Shown piece after piece: positions 26,334 through 33,210 of a DNA stretch of 64,000 bases. Where the stretch lies: NCBI RefSeq assembly GCF_011612585.1, contig NZ_CP050133.1:1550001-1614000 (forward strand), read 5' to 3'. The position numbers were made by a program, and so were the translations under genes. Within the stretch, counting starts at the first letter, position 1, and each line of letters begins with the position of its first letter. The DNA comes from Streptococcus cristatus ATCC 51100 (GTDB lineage Bacteria > Bacillota > Bacilli > Lactobacillales > Streptococcaceae). Under the pieces are notes generated by a model. That model had not been told where the DNA came from, did no database searches, and was given only the letters and a program-made list of their open reading frames with translations.

Positions 26334-27194
26334 ATGGCCATCTATGAAAGCCGAGGGTTTGGATCACTGGTCCGGCCATATAAAGGCAAACTAGAGCCGT
26401 TTGATTATGTTGCACAGTTTAAACCTATGGTAGTCTCAGAAAGTGCAGACATCGAGGAATACAAACGAACTGCAGCGCCCTACTGCTTAAGCGGAAAAGT
26501 AATCGCAGAAAAAAATGGCAGCTATCGCAGAAGTAATCAAAGTTTAGTGTATCGTGATTTGATTTTCCTTGATTATGATGAGATTGAGGGAACGACTGAG
26601 AGCTTCATAGAAGCTGTTTCTGGTGCTTTGTTTGGCTACTCCTATATCTTATACCCCACCATCAAACACACCCCAAAAAGCCCCCGTTTTCGCCTTGTGG
26701 TGAAGCCTAACAACGTGATGAATGAGGCAACCTATAAGCAGGTAGTCAAAGAGATTGCTGACAAAATAGGACTACCCTTTGATATGGCCAGTCTGACCTG
26801 GTCACAACTCCAAGGGCTACCAGTAACCACTGGAGAACCATCCGAATATCAGAAAATTGTCGAGCATGGCCTAGATTATCCAGTCCCCAAGGTTGAACCA
26901 AGAGCGAAGCAAGAAACTACGGAGCGTTACAAGCCTAGAGCAAGTGGCCAGAGGTCAATGACTATGAGGATCATTGACACGCTTTTTAATGGCTTTGGAG
27001 ACGAGGGAGGGCGTAACGTGGCAGTGACACGATTTGTAGGCTTACTCTTTAACAAGTGGGTTGATTGTGACCTAGAGACCGCCTACGAGCTAACAAAGAT
27101 AGCTAATAGCGTGACTGCTGAACCGTTACCGATTGAGGAACTAGACCGTACTTTCAGCAGCATAGCACGGGCAGAATACAGAAAGAGAGGGTAG
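26334..27194 (+). CDS. Island primase-like replication protein
   Basis: The 286-residue protein precedes a P4-type helicase. It has features of bifunctional-type primase modules split from their helicase. These are an acidic strand LVYRDLIFLDYDEIEGT (near 80) that could hold catalytic acidic residues, TPKSPRFRLVVKP (near 125) typical of such primase cores, and a C-terminal all-helical domain (MRIIDTLFNGFGDEGGRNVAVTRFVGLLFN) like PriCT. It lies 1 bp after the preceding gene and 19 bp before the helicase. Confidence 0.8.
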   Translation: MAIYESRGFGSLVRPYKGKLEPFDYVAQFKPMVVSESADIEEYKRTAAPYCLSGKVIAEKNGSYRRSNQSLVYRDLIFLDYDEIEGTTESFIEAVSGALFGYSYILYPTIKHTPKSPRFRLVVKPNNVMNEATYKQVVKEIADKIGLPFDMASLTWSQLQGLPVTTGEPSEYQKIVEHGLDYPVPKVEPRAKQETTERYKPRASGQRSMTMRIIDTLFNGFGDEGGRNVAVTRFVGLLFNKWVDCDLETAYELTKIANSVTAEPLPIEELDRTFSSIARAEYRKRG

Positions 27195-27213
27195 AACCAT
27201 AGAACTAGAAGAA

Positions 27214-28716
27214 TTGGAAAACCTAAAAAGTGAAATCTTAGAGGTGAGAGAGCAAGAGCAACCCCCTAGGACGATGAAGGAGCTTGAAAATCGTATCTTT
27301 CAGGCTGGTGAAGAATGGCGGGCAGAACATACTGAAACAAAGGTAAACGAGTCCACAGGGGACGTTACCGAGAAGGTAGCTATGCCCCAAACCTTCACCG
27401 TTGCTAAAATACTAAGTGATATTGTCACGTTTACTTTTATCAGTAAAAGCAACATAGCAGACTTTAGCCTACTCTATATCTATGATTTAGACGAGGGTAT
27501 CTATACCGCTAGTAATGACCTGTTTAACCTTTTCTGTAAGACTTTTGACGTGAGAATTAAGCCCAGAGAGTGGCCACAGATTAAGTTAATGGTTAGGACA
27601 TTGACCAAGATAAAGAAACCTTTAGAAAGTGCTAACCTTGTCCCCGTCAAGAATGGCATTATTGACCTAAGAACTAAGAAGCTACTCCCTTTTAGCCCTG
27701 ACTATGTCATTACAAGCAAGATCAGTACAGCCTACCACGCGCCTACACGAGTTCCAACCGATAGGGAAGGAAAGACATTTGACGATTGGCTAAACTCAAT
27801 CGCTTGTAATGATAGTGAACTGGTAACATTGTTTTGGCAGATTATCCTAGAGGCTATCAATCCTAACCACACCCGAAACAAGTTTGCGATCTTCTACGGG
27901 GACGGTAACAATGGTAAAGGGACATTTCAGCGCTTCCTTATCAATCTGATAGGAGAAAGCAATGTATCAGCATTGAAGCCCGCCCAGTTTGCTGAAAAGC
28001 ATAACCTTGAAACCTTGGTAGGCAAAGTTTGCAATATTGGGGATGAAGCGCCTAACGAATACTTAAAAAATCCGTCTGATTTAATGAGTATCACTAGCGG
28101 GGACACCGTGCTAGTCAATCCAAAAGGGCGGCCAGCTTTTGAGGCTACTTTTAAGCTCTTTAATATTTTTTCGGGCAACTATATCCCCAACGGAGGCAAC
28201 AAGACTAAAGGCTGGTATCGTCGAATTATGATCGTCCCTTTTAACGCTGACTTTAACGGGGAAAAGGAAAAGCCTTGGATAAAAAACGAGTTTTTAGCAA
28301 ATAAGGAAGTCCTAGAATATGCCTTATACAAAGCTATCAATCAAGAGCCATTTACTCACTTTATCGAACCTCAAGCAGTCAAAGACCTGTTAGAAGAATA
28401 CCAAGAGGATAATGACTACTTACTTTCATGGGTTAAGCATGAATACATGGAAAAAGGTTGGCATGAGCTGGACGTGGTGCCTGTTTTTATAATGACCAGA
28501 TCGCTGAAACATTATGCTGAAGATATGGGAATACCTAAGCCCAATGTTTACGGGGCAGGAAAAGAGACGATAAGACACTTACAACAGTTAACACCTAATA
28601 AGTATCAACTTAAAAAAGCTCGTGTTAGGATTGAAGATTTTGACAAACTAGATCCGTTGGAGTTTGAGAGACCGAAACTGGGGCGAGTAAATCACGCTAT
28701 AACTAAAAAAGAATAA
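27214..28716 (+). CDS. P4-family phage/plasmid helicase-primase protein (D5-like)
   Basis: The roughly 500-residue protein combines a D5_N-like region (about 60-210) with a superfamily 3 helicase core. Walker A is GDGNNGKGT (residues 229-237 from this start), with a downstream acidic segment and sensor-like SGDTVLVNPKGRPAFE and IFSGNYIPNG. A C-terminal winged-helix-like region (about 400-490) may bind the origin. The initiator is unclear. TTG 27214 has no Shine-Dalgarno, while ATA at 27199 in the same frame has GAGAGGG 8-9 nt upstream and would add five residues. An iteron region follows immediately. Confidence 0.88.
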   Translation: MENLKSEILEVREQEQPPRTMKELENRIFQAGEEWRAEHTETKVNESTGDVTEKVAMPQTFTVAKILSDIVTFTFISKSNIADFSLLYIYDLDEGIYTASNDLFNLFCKTFDVRIKPREWPQIKLMVRTLTKIKKPLESANLVPVKNGIIDLRTKKLLPFSPDYVITSKISTAYHAPTRVPTDREGKTFDDWLNSIACNDSELVTLFWQIILEAINPNHTRNKFAIFYGDGNNGKGTFQRFLINLIGESNVSALKPAQFAEKHNLETLVGKVCNIGDEAPNEYLKNPSDLMSITSGDTVLVNPKGRPAFEATFKLFNIFSGNYIPNGGNKTKGWYRRIMIVPFNADFNGEKEKPWIKNEFLANKEVLEYALYKAINQEPFTHFIEPQAVKDLLEEYQEDNDYLLSWVKHEYMEKGWHELDVVPVFIMTRSLKHYAEDMGIPKPNVYGAGKETIRHLQQLTPNKYQLKKARVRIEDFDKLDPLEFERPKLGRVNHAITKKE

Positions 28717-28717
28717 T

Positions 28718-29030
28718 GTTGACCTTCCCATAATGCTCTAAACCATTGATACGACTGGTTTTTCACAAAATTTGTTGACTTTCTTGTTGACCTTGTTTTG
28801 AAGAAGGTCAACATCTTAAAGCCTTGATACTACTAATTTTATATCCTTTATGTTGACCTTGTTACCTTCTTTTTAACTCTCTATATAGAGAAAAAAGCAG
28901 TATTTATATATAAGGGATAAGGACTTCAAAAGAAGGTCAACATGGTAACAAAACGACCTAAAGCCTTGTGGCAGTAAGGCTGAAGCATGTTACCCAGAAG
29001 GTAACAAAATCACTAAAGAAGGTAACAAAT
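28718..29030. other. Candidate island replication origin with iterons
   Basis: The non-coding stretch after the helicase holds repeated GTTGACCTT/AAGGTCAAC and AGAAGGTAACAAA elements in both orientations. They lie at 28718-28726, 28786-28797, 28801-28814, 28851-28871 (rightward CCTT form followed by TTACCTTCTT), 28931-28953, 28998-29009 and 29017-29030. Between the clusters is an AT-rich segment with the 14-bp palindrome TCTCTATATAGAGA (28878-28891) and TATTTATATATAAG. This fits the origin found next to primase/helicase genes in satellites. Which protein binds the iterons is not shown. Confidence 0.75.
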
Positions 29031-29052
29031 TGAAGAAAAGGAGCTAAAAAAA

Positions 29053-29229
29053 ATGAAAATCAAGATATTTTATCAGCAACAGAATCAAAGCCTGCAGGAA
29101 TTCGAAGCTCAAATCAACAACTTTATGGCAAGCGTTGAAGTTGTGGATGTAAAATGCACTGAAGCAACTGAGGGTGACTATGAGAATTTGAGTGCAACAT
29201 TGGGGCTACTGGTCCTATATAAAGAATAA
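29053..29229 (+). CDS. Cse60-like small protein
   Basis: The 58-residue product (MKIKIFYQQQ...LLVLYKE) resembles the sporulation-named Cse60 family, small alpha-beta proteins common in streptococcal phages with no known role there. AAAAGGAGC lies 7-8 nt ahead of the ATG. It is the first gene after the candidate origin and 11 bp before the next gene. Confidence 0.65.
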   Translation: MKIKIFYQQQNQSLQEFEAQINNFMASVEVVDVKCTEATEGDYENLSATLGLLVLYKE

Positions 29230-29240
29230 GGAGGAAGCCC

Positions 29241-29699
29241 ATGACAGAACCAACATACTTTAAACAGGCAGATCAGGAACTGGAGGAACTCAACCGTAAG
29301 CGTGACGATTTTATGGCGGATGCAACACCAGTATGTCTTGAAGATACGCCTAAACTGATTGAACTAGGTGAGAAGCTCCGAACGGAAGACACCAGCATAA
29401 ACGCCTATGAGTTATACAGACACCCTGAAGCGCGTGCAAAGTTATTCGCCCAAATCGCGGAAGCCTGCTTCTTGCTGATTGCAGATAGTTTACCAATAAC
29501 AGTGCAGCCAACACAAGCACAGCGGATCCATTTTTGCGAGTACCTAGAAGGGCAGTTCCAGAATATCATTAAGAAGTTAGTCGCAGGCACAGACAAGCAA
29601 GCCCTGGAGTCTTTACTTGAAGCCCTGCAACTGCCCAAAGAAAAACAAGCTCAGTTTGTCCGTGATGTGGTAGTAAGTGGCTTACTCAGTGAAGAATAG
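29241..29699 (+). CDS. Hypothetical island protein, 152 aa
   Basis: Not recognised. It is an acidic, largely helical protein with PTYFKQADQELEELNRKRDDF at the N-terminus, AEACFLLIADSLPI in the middle and a C-terminal LPKEKQAQFVRDVVVSGLLSEE. No membrane segment, zinc site or P-loop. GGAGGAAGCCC precedes the ATG. It resembles tail-chaperone-like or head-tail accessory small proteins only in composition, so no function is assigned. Confidence 0.7.
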   Translation: MTEPTYFKQADQELEELNRKRDDFMADATPVCLEDTPKLIELGEKLRTEDTSINAYELYRHPEARAKLFAQIAEACFLLIADSLPITVQPTQAQRIHFCEYLEGQFQNIIKKLVAGTDKQALESLLEALQLPKEKQAQFVRDVVVSGLLSEE

Positions 29700-29786
29700 T
29701 AGCAAAGGGGCATTGCCTCTTTTTGTGGCTTAATTGCTACTTATCCCAATAGATTTGGGTTTTCTATATATAGGTATTTGGAGCAG

Positions 29787-30305
29787 ATGGAAACTATAAA
29801 ATCAATAGCTATAGAGACGTTTATAAAACCTATGAAAATCAATAATATCTCTCATGGTATAGCTGAGATAGACGGCAGGAAACTAGAAATAGACTTAGAT
29901 GATTTATGGATAATCCTTGGCAAATACTACTTTGATTTGGATAGAATACCAGGGACTAAGGGAGGCTATCGCTACTTCTTTCTATGCCCTGTTTGTGGTC
30001 GGCGGTGTAGAATACTTTATAAACGATATTTGCTCTATGGCTGCGGATCATGCCAGAAAATACACAAGTCAACCCTGAACCGCAGTAAGACAGATTGTCA
30101 ATACTATTGGGAGAGAGCACTGAGAGAGGCTAGAAAGGTAGAGCCGGGTTGGAGTCCTAAACGTAGCGGATATATGTTTGACGCTTTTCCTGAACGACCT
30201 AAGTATATGAAACGGGAACGGTACTACAAGCATTATCAGAAATTTGTTAATTACACCAGAAAAGGGGATAGATTTTGGCTGACTGGCTTGGGTAGATTGA
30301 GGTAG
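29787..30305 (+). CDS. Island protein with a four-cysteine zinc-ribbon motif
   Basis: The roughly 172-residue basic protein holds CPVCGRRCRI and, 15 residues on, YGCGSC, a CxxC...CxxC arrangement suited to zinc binding and nucleic-acid contact. The C-terminal third is rich in Arg, Lys and Tyr (KYMKRERYYKHYQKFVNYTRKG). ATG 29787 is preceded closely by GGAG. A TTG at 29778 would add three residues. No family name can be given. Confidence 0.7.
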   Translation: METIKSIAIETFIKPMKINNISHGIAEIDGRKLEIDLDDLWIILGKYYFDLDRIPGTKGGYRYFFLCPVCGRRCRILYKRYLLYGCGSCQKIHKSTLNRSKTDCQYYWERALREARKVEPGWSPKRSGYMFDAFPERPKYMKRERYYKHYQKFVNYTRKGDRFWLTGLGRLR

Positions 30306-30522
30306 CTTCTTGGCCACTGAACGGAATAGCTAAAGCCCTAAAAAAGTACCAAGTTTTGGGTTAGGCTGCGCGTGCTCACAGCTCGGGCAAAGCTGGAGAA
30401 AATGCAAAATATCCCCTACCATTTATCCAGAGAAGGAACAAATAACTTGCCTTATCTGCCTACAACATGTTAGCAGGTATGGACAATTATGGACATATTC
30501 CGCCAGTCATTGAAAATACAAA
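30306..30522. other. Spacer between zinc-ribbon gene and mazF
   Basis: About 215 bp without a supportable gene. It may hold the end of the rightward transcript, but no clear rightward terminator is visible. Confidence 0.4.
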
Positions 30523-30547
30523 AAGCCAAGGCGCTCAGCCTCAGCTT
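30523..30547 (-). terminator. Terminator of mazEF
   Basis: AAGCCAAGGC (30523-30532) pairs imperfectly (8 of 10) with GCCTCAGCTT (30538-30547). The minus-strand continuation is TTTGTATTTTC. It is 8 bp after the mazF stop. Confidence 0.65.
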
Positions 30548-30554
30548 GATCGAT

Positions 30555-30908
30555 TCATGCTTCAAAGATGAAGTTATAGAGTTGAACAACCTTCTGAAAG
30601 CTCGGTGTGTCCATGATGGTGATTTTTTGCGCCTGGCGTTCTCGAAAGTCGAAGGTGTAGAGCTGGAGCGGATTCACTGAGCCGTCTACCTCAGAGGATA
30701 GGACAGGAACCAGCAAGCCTAGCTTTTCTAGTTTCTTCTGGCCATGCGTGACAGGGCAGACGGCAACGAAGCCAGTGCGTTCTGAGTATTCCTTGCGAGA
30801 TACCACCACGGCAGGGCGGCGCTTCTGGATCTCACGCCCGACAGATGGATCAAAGTCTATCCAGATGATATCCTGCTTTTCTGGGATATAGTTAGATTTC
30901 GCTGTCAA
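30555..30908 (-). CDS. mazF: MazF/PemK-family mRNA interferase toxin
   Basis: The 117-residue product fits MazF/PemK endoribonucleases. IIWIDFDPSVGREIQKRRPAVVVS is the conserved N-terminal block with the catalytic Arg region, then FVAVCPVTHG (active-site Thr) and SVNPLQLYTFDF. It overlaps the antitoxin gene by 17 nt on the same strand. Its role would be island maintenance or stress/phage response. Transcription opposes the flanking island genes. Confidence 0.9.
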   Translation of the reverse strand: MTAKSNYIPEKQDIIWIDFDPSVGREIQKRRPAVVVSRKEYSERTGFVAVCPVTHGQKKLEKLGLLVPVLSSEVDGSVNPLQLYTFDFRERQAQKITIMDTPSFQKVVQLYNFIFEA

Positions 30909-31107
30909 GTAGTTTCACCCCTTCAAAGTCATTTTCCATACGGAGATCAGCCACTTCAGAGAATGGATCTGCAATCTTTGGAGCTAGGACAATCACATTA
31001 TCAGCGCCCTTGTAAACGACCATTTCTTGACCTTCCGGGACATCTAGCGCCTTGGGAATGGTCACAGTCAGAGAATTCCCAACTTTACGGGTTTTTACTG
31101 TATTCAT
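30892..31107 (-). CDS. mazE: MazE/PemI-family antitoxin (AbrB-type)
   Basis: The 71-residue antitoxin starts MNTVKTRKVGNSLTVTIPKAL, a clear AbrB/SpoVT-type DNA-binding arm, and ends in an acidic tail (SEVADLRMENDFEGVKLLDSEI) that would cover the toxin. The ATG at 31107 has AGGAGAAAAGAA upstream; the extension to 31164 has no such support. A perfect palindrome sits just upstream. Confidence 0.9.
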   Translation of the reverse strand: MNTVKTRKVGNSLTVTIPKALDVPEGQEMVVYKGADNVIVLAPKIADPFSEVADLRMENDFEGVKLLDSEI

Positions 31108-31125
31108 TTCTTTTCTCCTTTGTTT

Positions 31126-31144
31126 GTATATATCAAGTATATAC
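31126..31144. promoter_or_regulatory. Likely MazE operator palindrome
   Basis: GTATATATCAAGTATATAC has 7-bp perfect arms around a 5-nt spacer, 18 bp upstream of the mazE start. It overlaps the probable -10 region. Autoregulation by the AbrB-type antitoxin is the inferred role. Confidence 0.65.
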
Positions 31145-31240
31145 CTAAAAAGAGAGAAAAACAAGCAAAAAGCCAGCCTTGCGACTGACTCCTTGGTATA
31201 GATTTGATAGATTTATTATACCACAAGAGGAGGCCAAAGC

Positions 31241-31675
31241 GTGACACCAGAGCAAATAAAAGCAAAGTTAGAAGGTATTAGATGGTTAGATAAAGAGATT
31301 CAGAGTTTGCAGTTAGAACTTCAATATCTAGAACAAGGTCTATTTAAAAAATCAACTCTGACACAAACCAAAGTCCAGACTAGTAGAGTGAACAATACAG
31401 AGAATGAACTTGTCTATGTTTTGAAGTTGGAAGAAGATATACAAGAGAGACTTTCCAGTCTAATCAAAGAACGTTCAGAAACTTCGAAACTCATTGACAA
31501 GCTGAGTGATCCTCTTGAAAGGTCAGTGTTGCGGATGTTCTATGTCAATCACTTGGAAATATGGAATATCGAAGACAAGATAGAAAAGTCAAAAACTACA
31601 ATTTACAGGATAAAGAGTTCAGGAATAAAGAAACTTGCTAAGCTCATGGATGATAGAGCTTCTAAACTTACTTAG
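31241..31675 (+). CDS. ArpU/DUF1492-type sigma-like phage activator
   Basis: The 144-residue product has a helical N-terminal coiled region. The C-terminal sigma-70 region-4-like helix-turn-helix reads DPLERSVLRMFYVNHLEIWNIEDKIEKSKTTIYRIKSSGIKKL (about 91-133), the DUF1492/ArpU pattern of late-gene activators in streptococcal phages. GTG 31241 is preceded by AGGAGG with 7-nt spacing. In the island it is followed not by packaging genes but by two non-coding units (32270-32549), which makes those its possible targets. Confidence 0.85.
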   Translation: MTPEQIKAKLEGIRWLDKEIQSLQLELQYLEQGLFKKSTLTQTKVQTSRVNNTENELVYVLKLEEDIQERLSSLIKERSETSKLIDKLSDPLERSVLRMFYVNHLEIWNIEDKIEKSKTTIYRIKSSGIKKLAKLMDDRASKLT

Positions 31676-32216
31676 CAAAGCAGCTTCTTCCGCTGCTTGC
31701 CTTTTGGCCAAATGCTCCAGGCTATCACTTATACTGTTCAACATTCGGAAAATACCCCTATTTTTTTGAACGGGGCTATATTGTTTCGGTTTTAAAGGAC
31801 GCGGCCTTTTCTGTGCGAAAAATTCCCTTTTTGAAAATTTTAAAGCAGAAAGAAATGCGGTATTATTAAGCTTTTAAGTTGATTTTTTAGCTATAAGGCT
31901 ACCCATTGACTAAGGATATTTTTAAAAACAACCTAGTACTAACAAGTTCTTACACATTCCACCAGTTATCGTGAGGACGAAGCTACGCATGATCGATCCG
32001 AGAGTGAACCAAGAAAAATTTTCATTTTTTAATTGAACAAGGAGCGAACAAAGAGGACTGCAAATATCGAGAGTAATAAAAGATTAATAATATCAAAGGC
32101 AGGGACTATGGGCCTACCCTCTACTCTTTACGGCCTTCACACCATCACTATACATTTTTTCACGGAACAATTAAGAAAAGGAGTGTGCTTTTTACGGCCG
32201 ATATGGACATAAGGAT
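31676..32216. other. Non-coding 540-bp stretch after ArpU-like gene
   Basis: A GCAGC/GCTGC hairpin with a short T-run lies at about 31676-31712 and may end the activator transcript. TTTACGGCC occurs twice near 32135-32200. I see no gene. A packaging (cos or pac) site could lie here, but I cannot recognise one. Confidence 0.4.
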
Positions 32217-32263
32217 AAGAATAATTCTTCACAGATTTAGATTAAGAGGAAATATGATATAAT
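32217..32263 (+). promoter_or_regulatory. Extended -10 promoter and palindrome before RNA unit 1
   Basis: TGATATAAT (32255-32263) is an extended -10. There is no good -35. AAGAATAATTCTT (32217-32229), a 13-bp palindrome, is 28 nt upstream of the -10, a typical activator position. Confidence 0.6.
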
Positions 32264-32269
32264 CAAGAT

Positions 32270-32402
32270 ATAAAGGATAGAGGTTGAAAAGTATCCGCCT
32301 CCAACGCGCCACTTAGCTAGTGGGTCGAGAAATGCGGGCGACATTCGGCTCCCGCCTATCCTTTCTTATAGCTAGCCCTTAGAAACTATTCTAGGGGCTT
32401 TT
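32270..32402 (+). ncRNA. Candidate structured RNA with cloverleaf-like fold and own terminator
   Basis: AAAGGATAG (32272-32280) pairs with CTATCCTTT (32356-32364) to close the domain. Inside lie a GAGG/CCTC or GTTG/CAAC arm (32280-32305) and CCACT-TAGCT-AGTGG (32309-32323). GCGGG...CCCGC (32334-32355) abuts the 3' strand of the closing stem, as a T-arm does in tRNA. GGATA can instead pair with TATCC at 32292-32296. The 12-nt loop of the last arm and the lack of a canonical D/T-loop rule out an ordinary tRNA. A terminator follows: 32374-32384 with 32389-32399, then TTT. Confidence 0.6.
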
Positions 32403-32438
32403 GTGAGGTTATAACTCTACAAAGCATGCACCTCATGA

Positions 32439-32549
32439 TATAATATATCTATCAGCAACTCCACAAGTAATTAAAAAAGCACCTTGTGGGGTGCTAGTTC
32501 TTGCCTGCTGAACTCAGCAAATTTCACGCCCTTTTTGAGGGCTTTTTTG
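32439..32549 (+). ncRNA. Second small non-coding transcription unit at right island end
   Basis: TGATATAAT (hexamer 32439-32444), with a 4-of-6 -35 (TCTACA, 32416-32421, 17-nt spacing), precedes a region without coding potential. CCACAAG (32461-32467) pairs with CTTGTGG (32483-32489), in competition with AGCACC (32478-32483)/GGTGCT (32490-32495). A strong terminator ends it (GCCCT 32528-32532, AGGGC 32538-32542, then six T). The arm-type repeat begins inside the T-run. Confidence 0.5.
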
Positions 32550-32567
32550 TTCACCTTTTTGTGGACT
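32547..32567 (+). repeat. Right 21-nt arm-type repeat of the island
   Basis: Exact copy of 18938-18958, same orientation, 104 nt inside attR. The 32568-32670 stretch between it and attR has short related motifs (GAAGAATATC / AAAGAATATC) but no gene. Confidence 0.65.
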
Positions 32568-32670
32568 CCTGAAGAATATCAAAGATGAACTAATATTGGT
32601 ATTCTTGCTATAAACCGCTATAAATCACTGTAAAGAGACACTAAAGAATATCTAAAATCATGGTTTTTCT

Positions 32671-32702
32671 AAATTTCTTCAAATGTCATGGTTTTCTCCT
32701 TT
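32671..32702. other. attR: 32-nt direct repeat at right island end
   Basis: Identical to 18844-18875. Here the ATG and first codons of the Tad2-like gene are a dead copy that continues into island sequence (a stretch resembling the core, AAAATCATGGTTTTT, lies just inside). The DNA beyond 32702 is the original upstream region of that gene. Confidence 0.9.
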
Positions 32703-32751
32703 TGTTTATTAATACTCTTATCCAAATTTGCTACTAGTAGCCATAGGTAAG

Positions 32752-33210
32752 TTAAAGCTTCTTCTCCATCTCCACAAAGAGGTGAATATCGCCATTGCTT
32801 TCCTGCGGAATGCGCCTCACCACTTCAAAGCCCATGTTGAGATAAAGCTGCTGGGCTCGGTGATTGAAGTCAGCCACGGATAGGCTTATGACTTGGGGCG
32901 CAAAATTTTCCATGATAAAGTCCAGAATTTCTTGCAAAAATACAGCGCCTTGACCTTTTCCACAGTGCTCCGGCTTCATCCCCAAACCAAGCTCCAAAGT
33001 GCGCTCTCCTTTCTGCTCCAAGCAGAAAAATCCATAGAGTTCCCCATCGCGCATAACTTGATAATAACGGTCCCCACGCGCTTCAGGAGAAACCATTTCT
33101 TCATAATCCTCCAGGTCATTTTTCATATCATAAAAATCATAAGGCGCCTCATAATGCCAAGTATTGGCAATTTCTAAAGCATACTGCTGGGTTAGTGGTT
33201 CAATCATCAT
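32752..33210 (-). CDS. GNAT-family acetyltransferase
   Basis: The 152-residue GNAT protein has the acetyl-CoA motif ELGLGMKPEHCGKGQGAVFLQEILDF (about 92-117) and the C-terminal SVADFNHRAQQLYLNMGFEVV, both diagnostic. Its N-terminal part (ALEIANTWHYEAPYDFYDM) resembles RimJ/RimL-like members. It directly follows another GNAT gene without a gap. The substrate is not predictable. It ends 49 bp before attR, so before island insertion it lay immediately upstream of the Tad2-like gene. Confidence 0.85.
   Translation of the reverse strand: MMIEPLTQQYALEIANTWHYEAPYDFYDMKNDLEDYEEMVSPEARGDRYYQVMRDGELYGFFCLEQKGERTLELGLGMKPEHCGKGQGAVFLQEILDFIMENFAPQVISLSVADFNHRAQQLYLNMGFEVVRRIPQESNGDIHLFVEMEKKL

Larger units (their letters stand above)
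18844..32702. mobile_element. Integrated genomic island, PICI/phage-satellite type, about 13.8 kb
   Basis: It is bounded by 32-nt direct repeats and carries, left to right, a tyrosine integrase (minus), AlbA_2/GHKL ATPase cargo (minus) and a membrane-anchored protein (minus). A CI-like repressor (minus) diverges from a Cro-like regulator and Rha-type protein. Small early genes, primase, P4-type helicase and an iteron-bearing candidate origin follow. Cse60-like and unknown genes, MazEF, an ArpU/DUF1492 activator and two small non-coding transcription units complete it. No terminase, portal, capsid, tail or lysis genes are visible. This is the architecture of Gram-positive phage-inducible chromosomal islands. 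A degenerate prophage is possible, but the ordered replication block argues against random decay. Confidence 0.85.

Noticed and set aside
28717..29030. CRISPR array
   Set aside because: Repeats are short, irregularly spaced and in both orientations, next to a replication helicase. No cas genes are present in the window.
30489..30680. Plus-strand 63-codon ORF over the mazF 3' end
   Set aside because: Antisense to mazF, no ribosome binding site, overlaps the terminator hairpin.
32270..32402. Ordinary tRNA gene
   Set aside because: Cloverleaf-like pairing exists, but the T-arm loop is 12 nt, there is no GTTCRA T-loop or canonical anticodon loop, and no CCA-type acceptor end.
18844..32702. Integrative conjugative element
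   Set aside because: No relaxase, coupling protein or type IV secretion genes are visible; the gene order is that of phage satellites.
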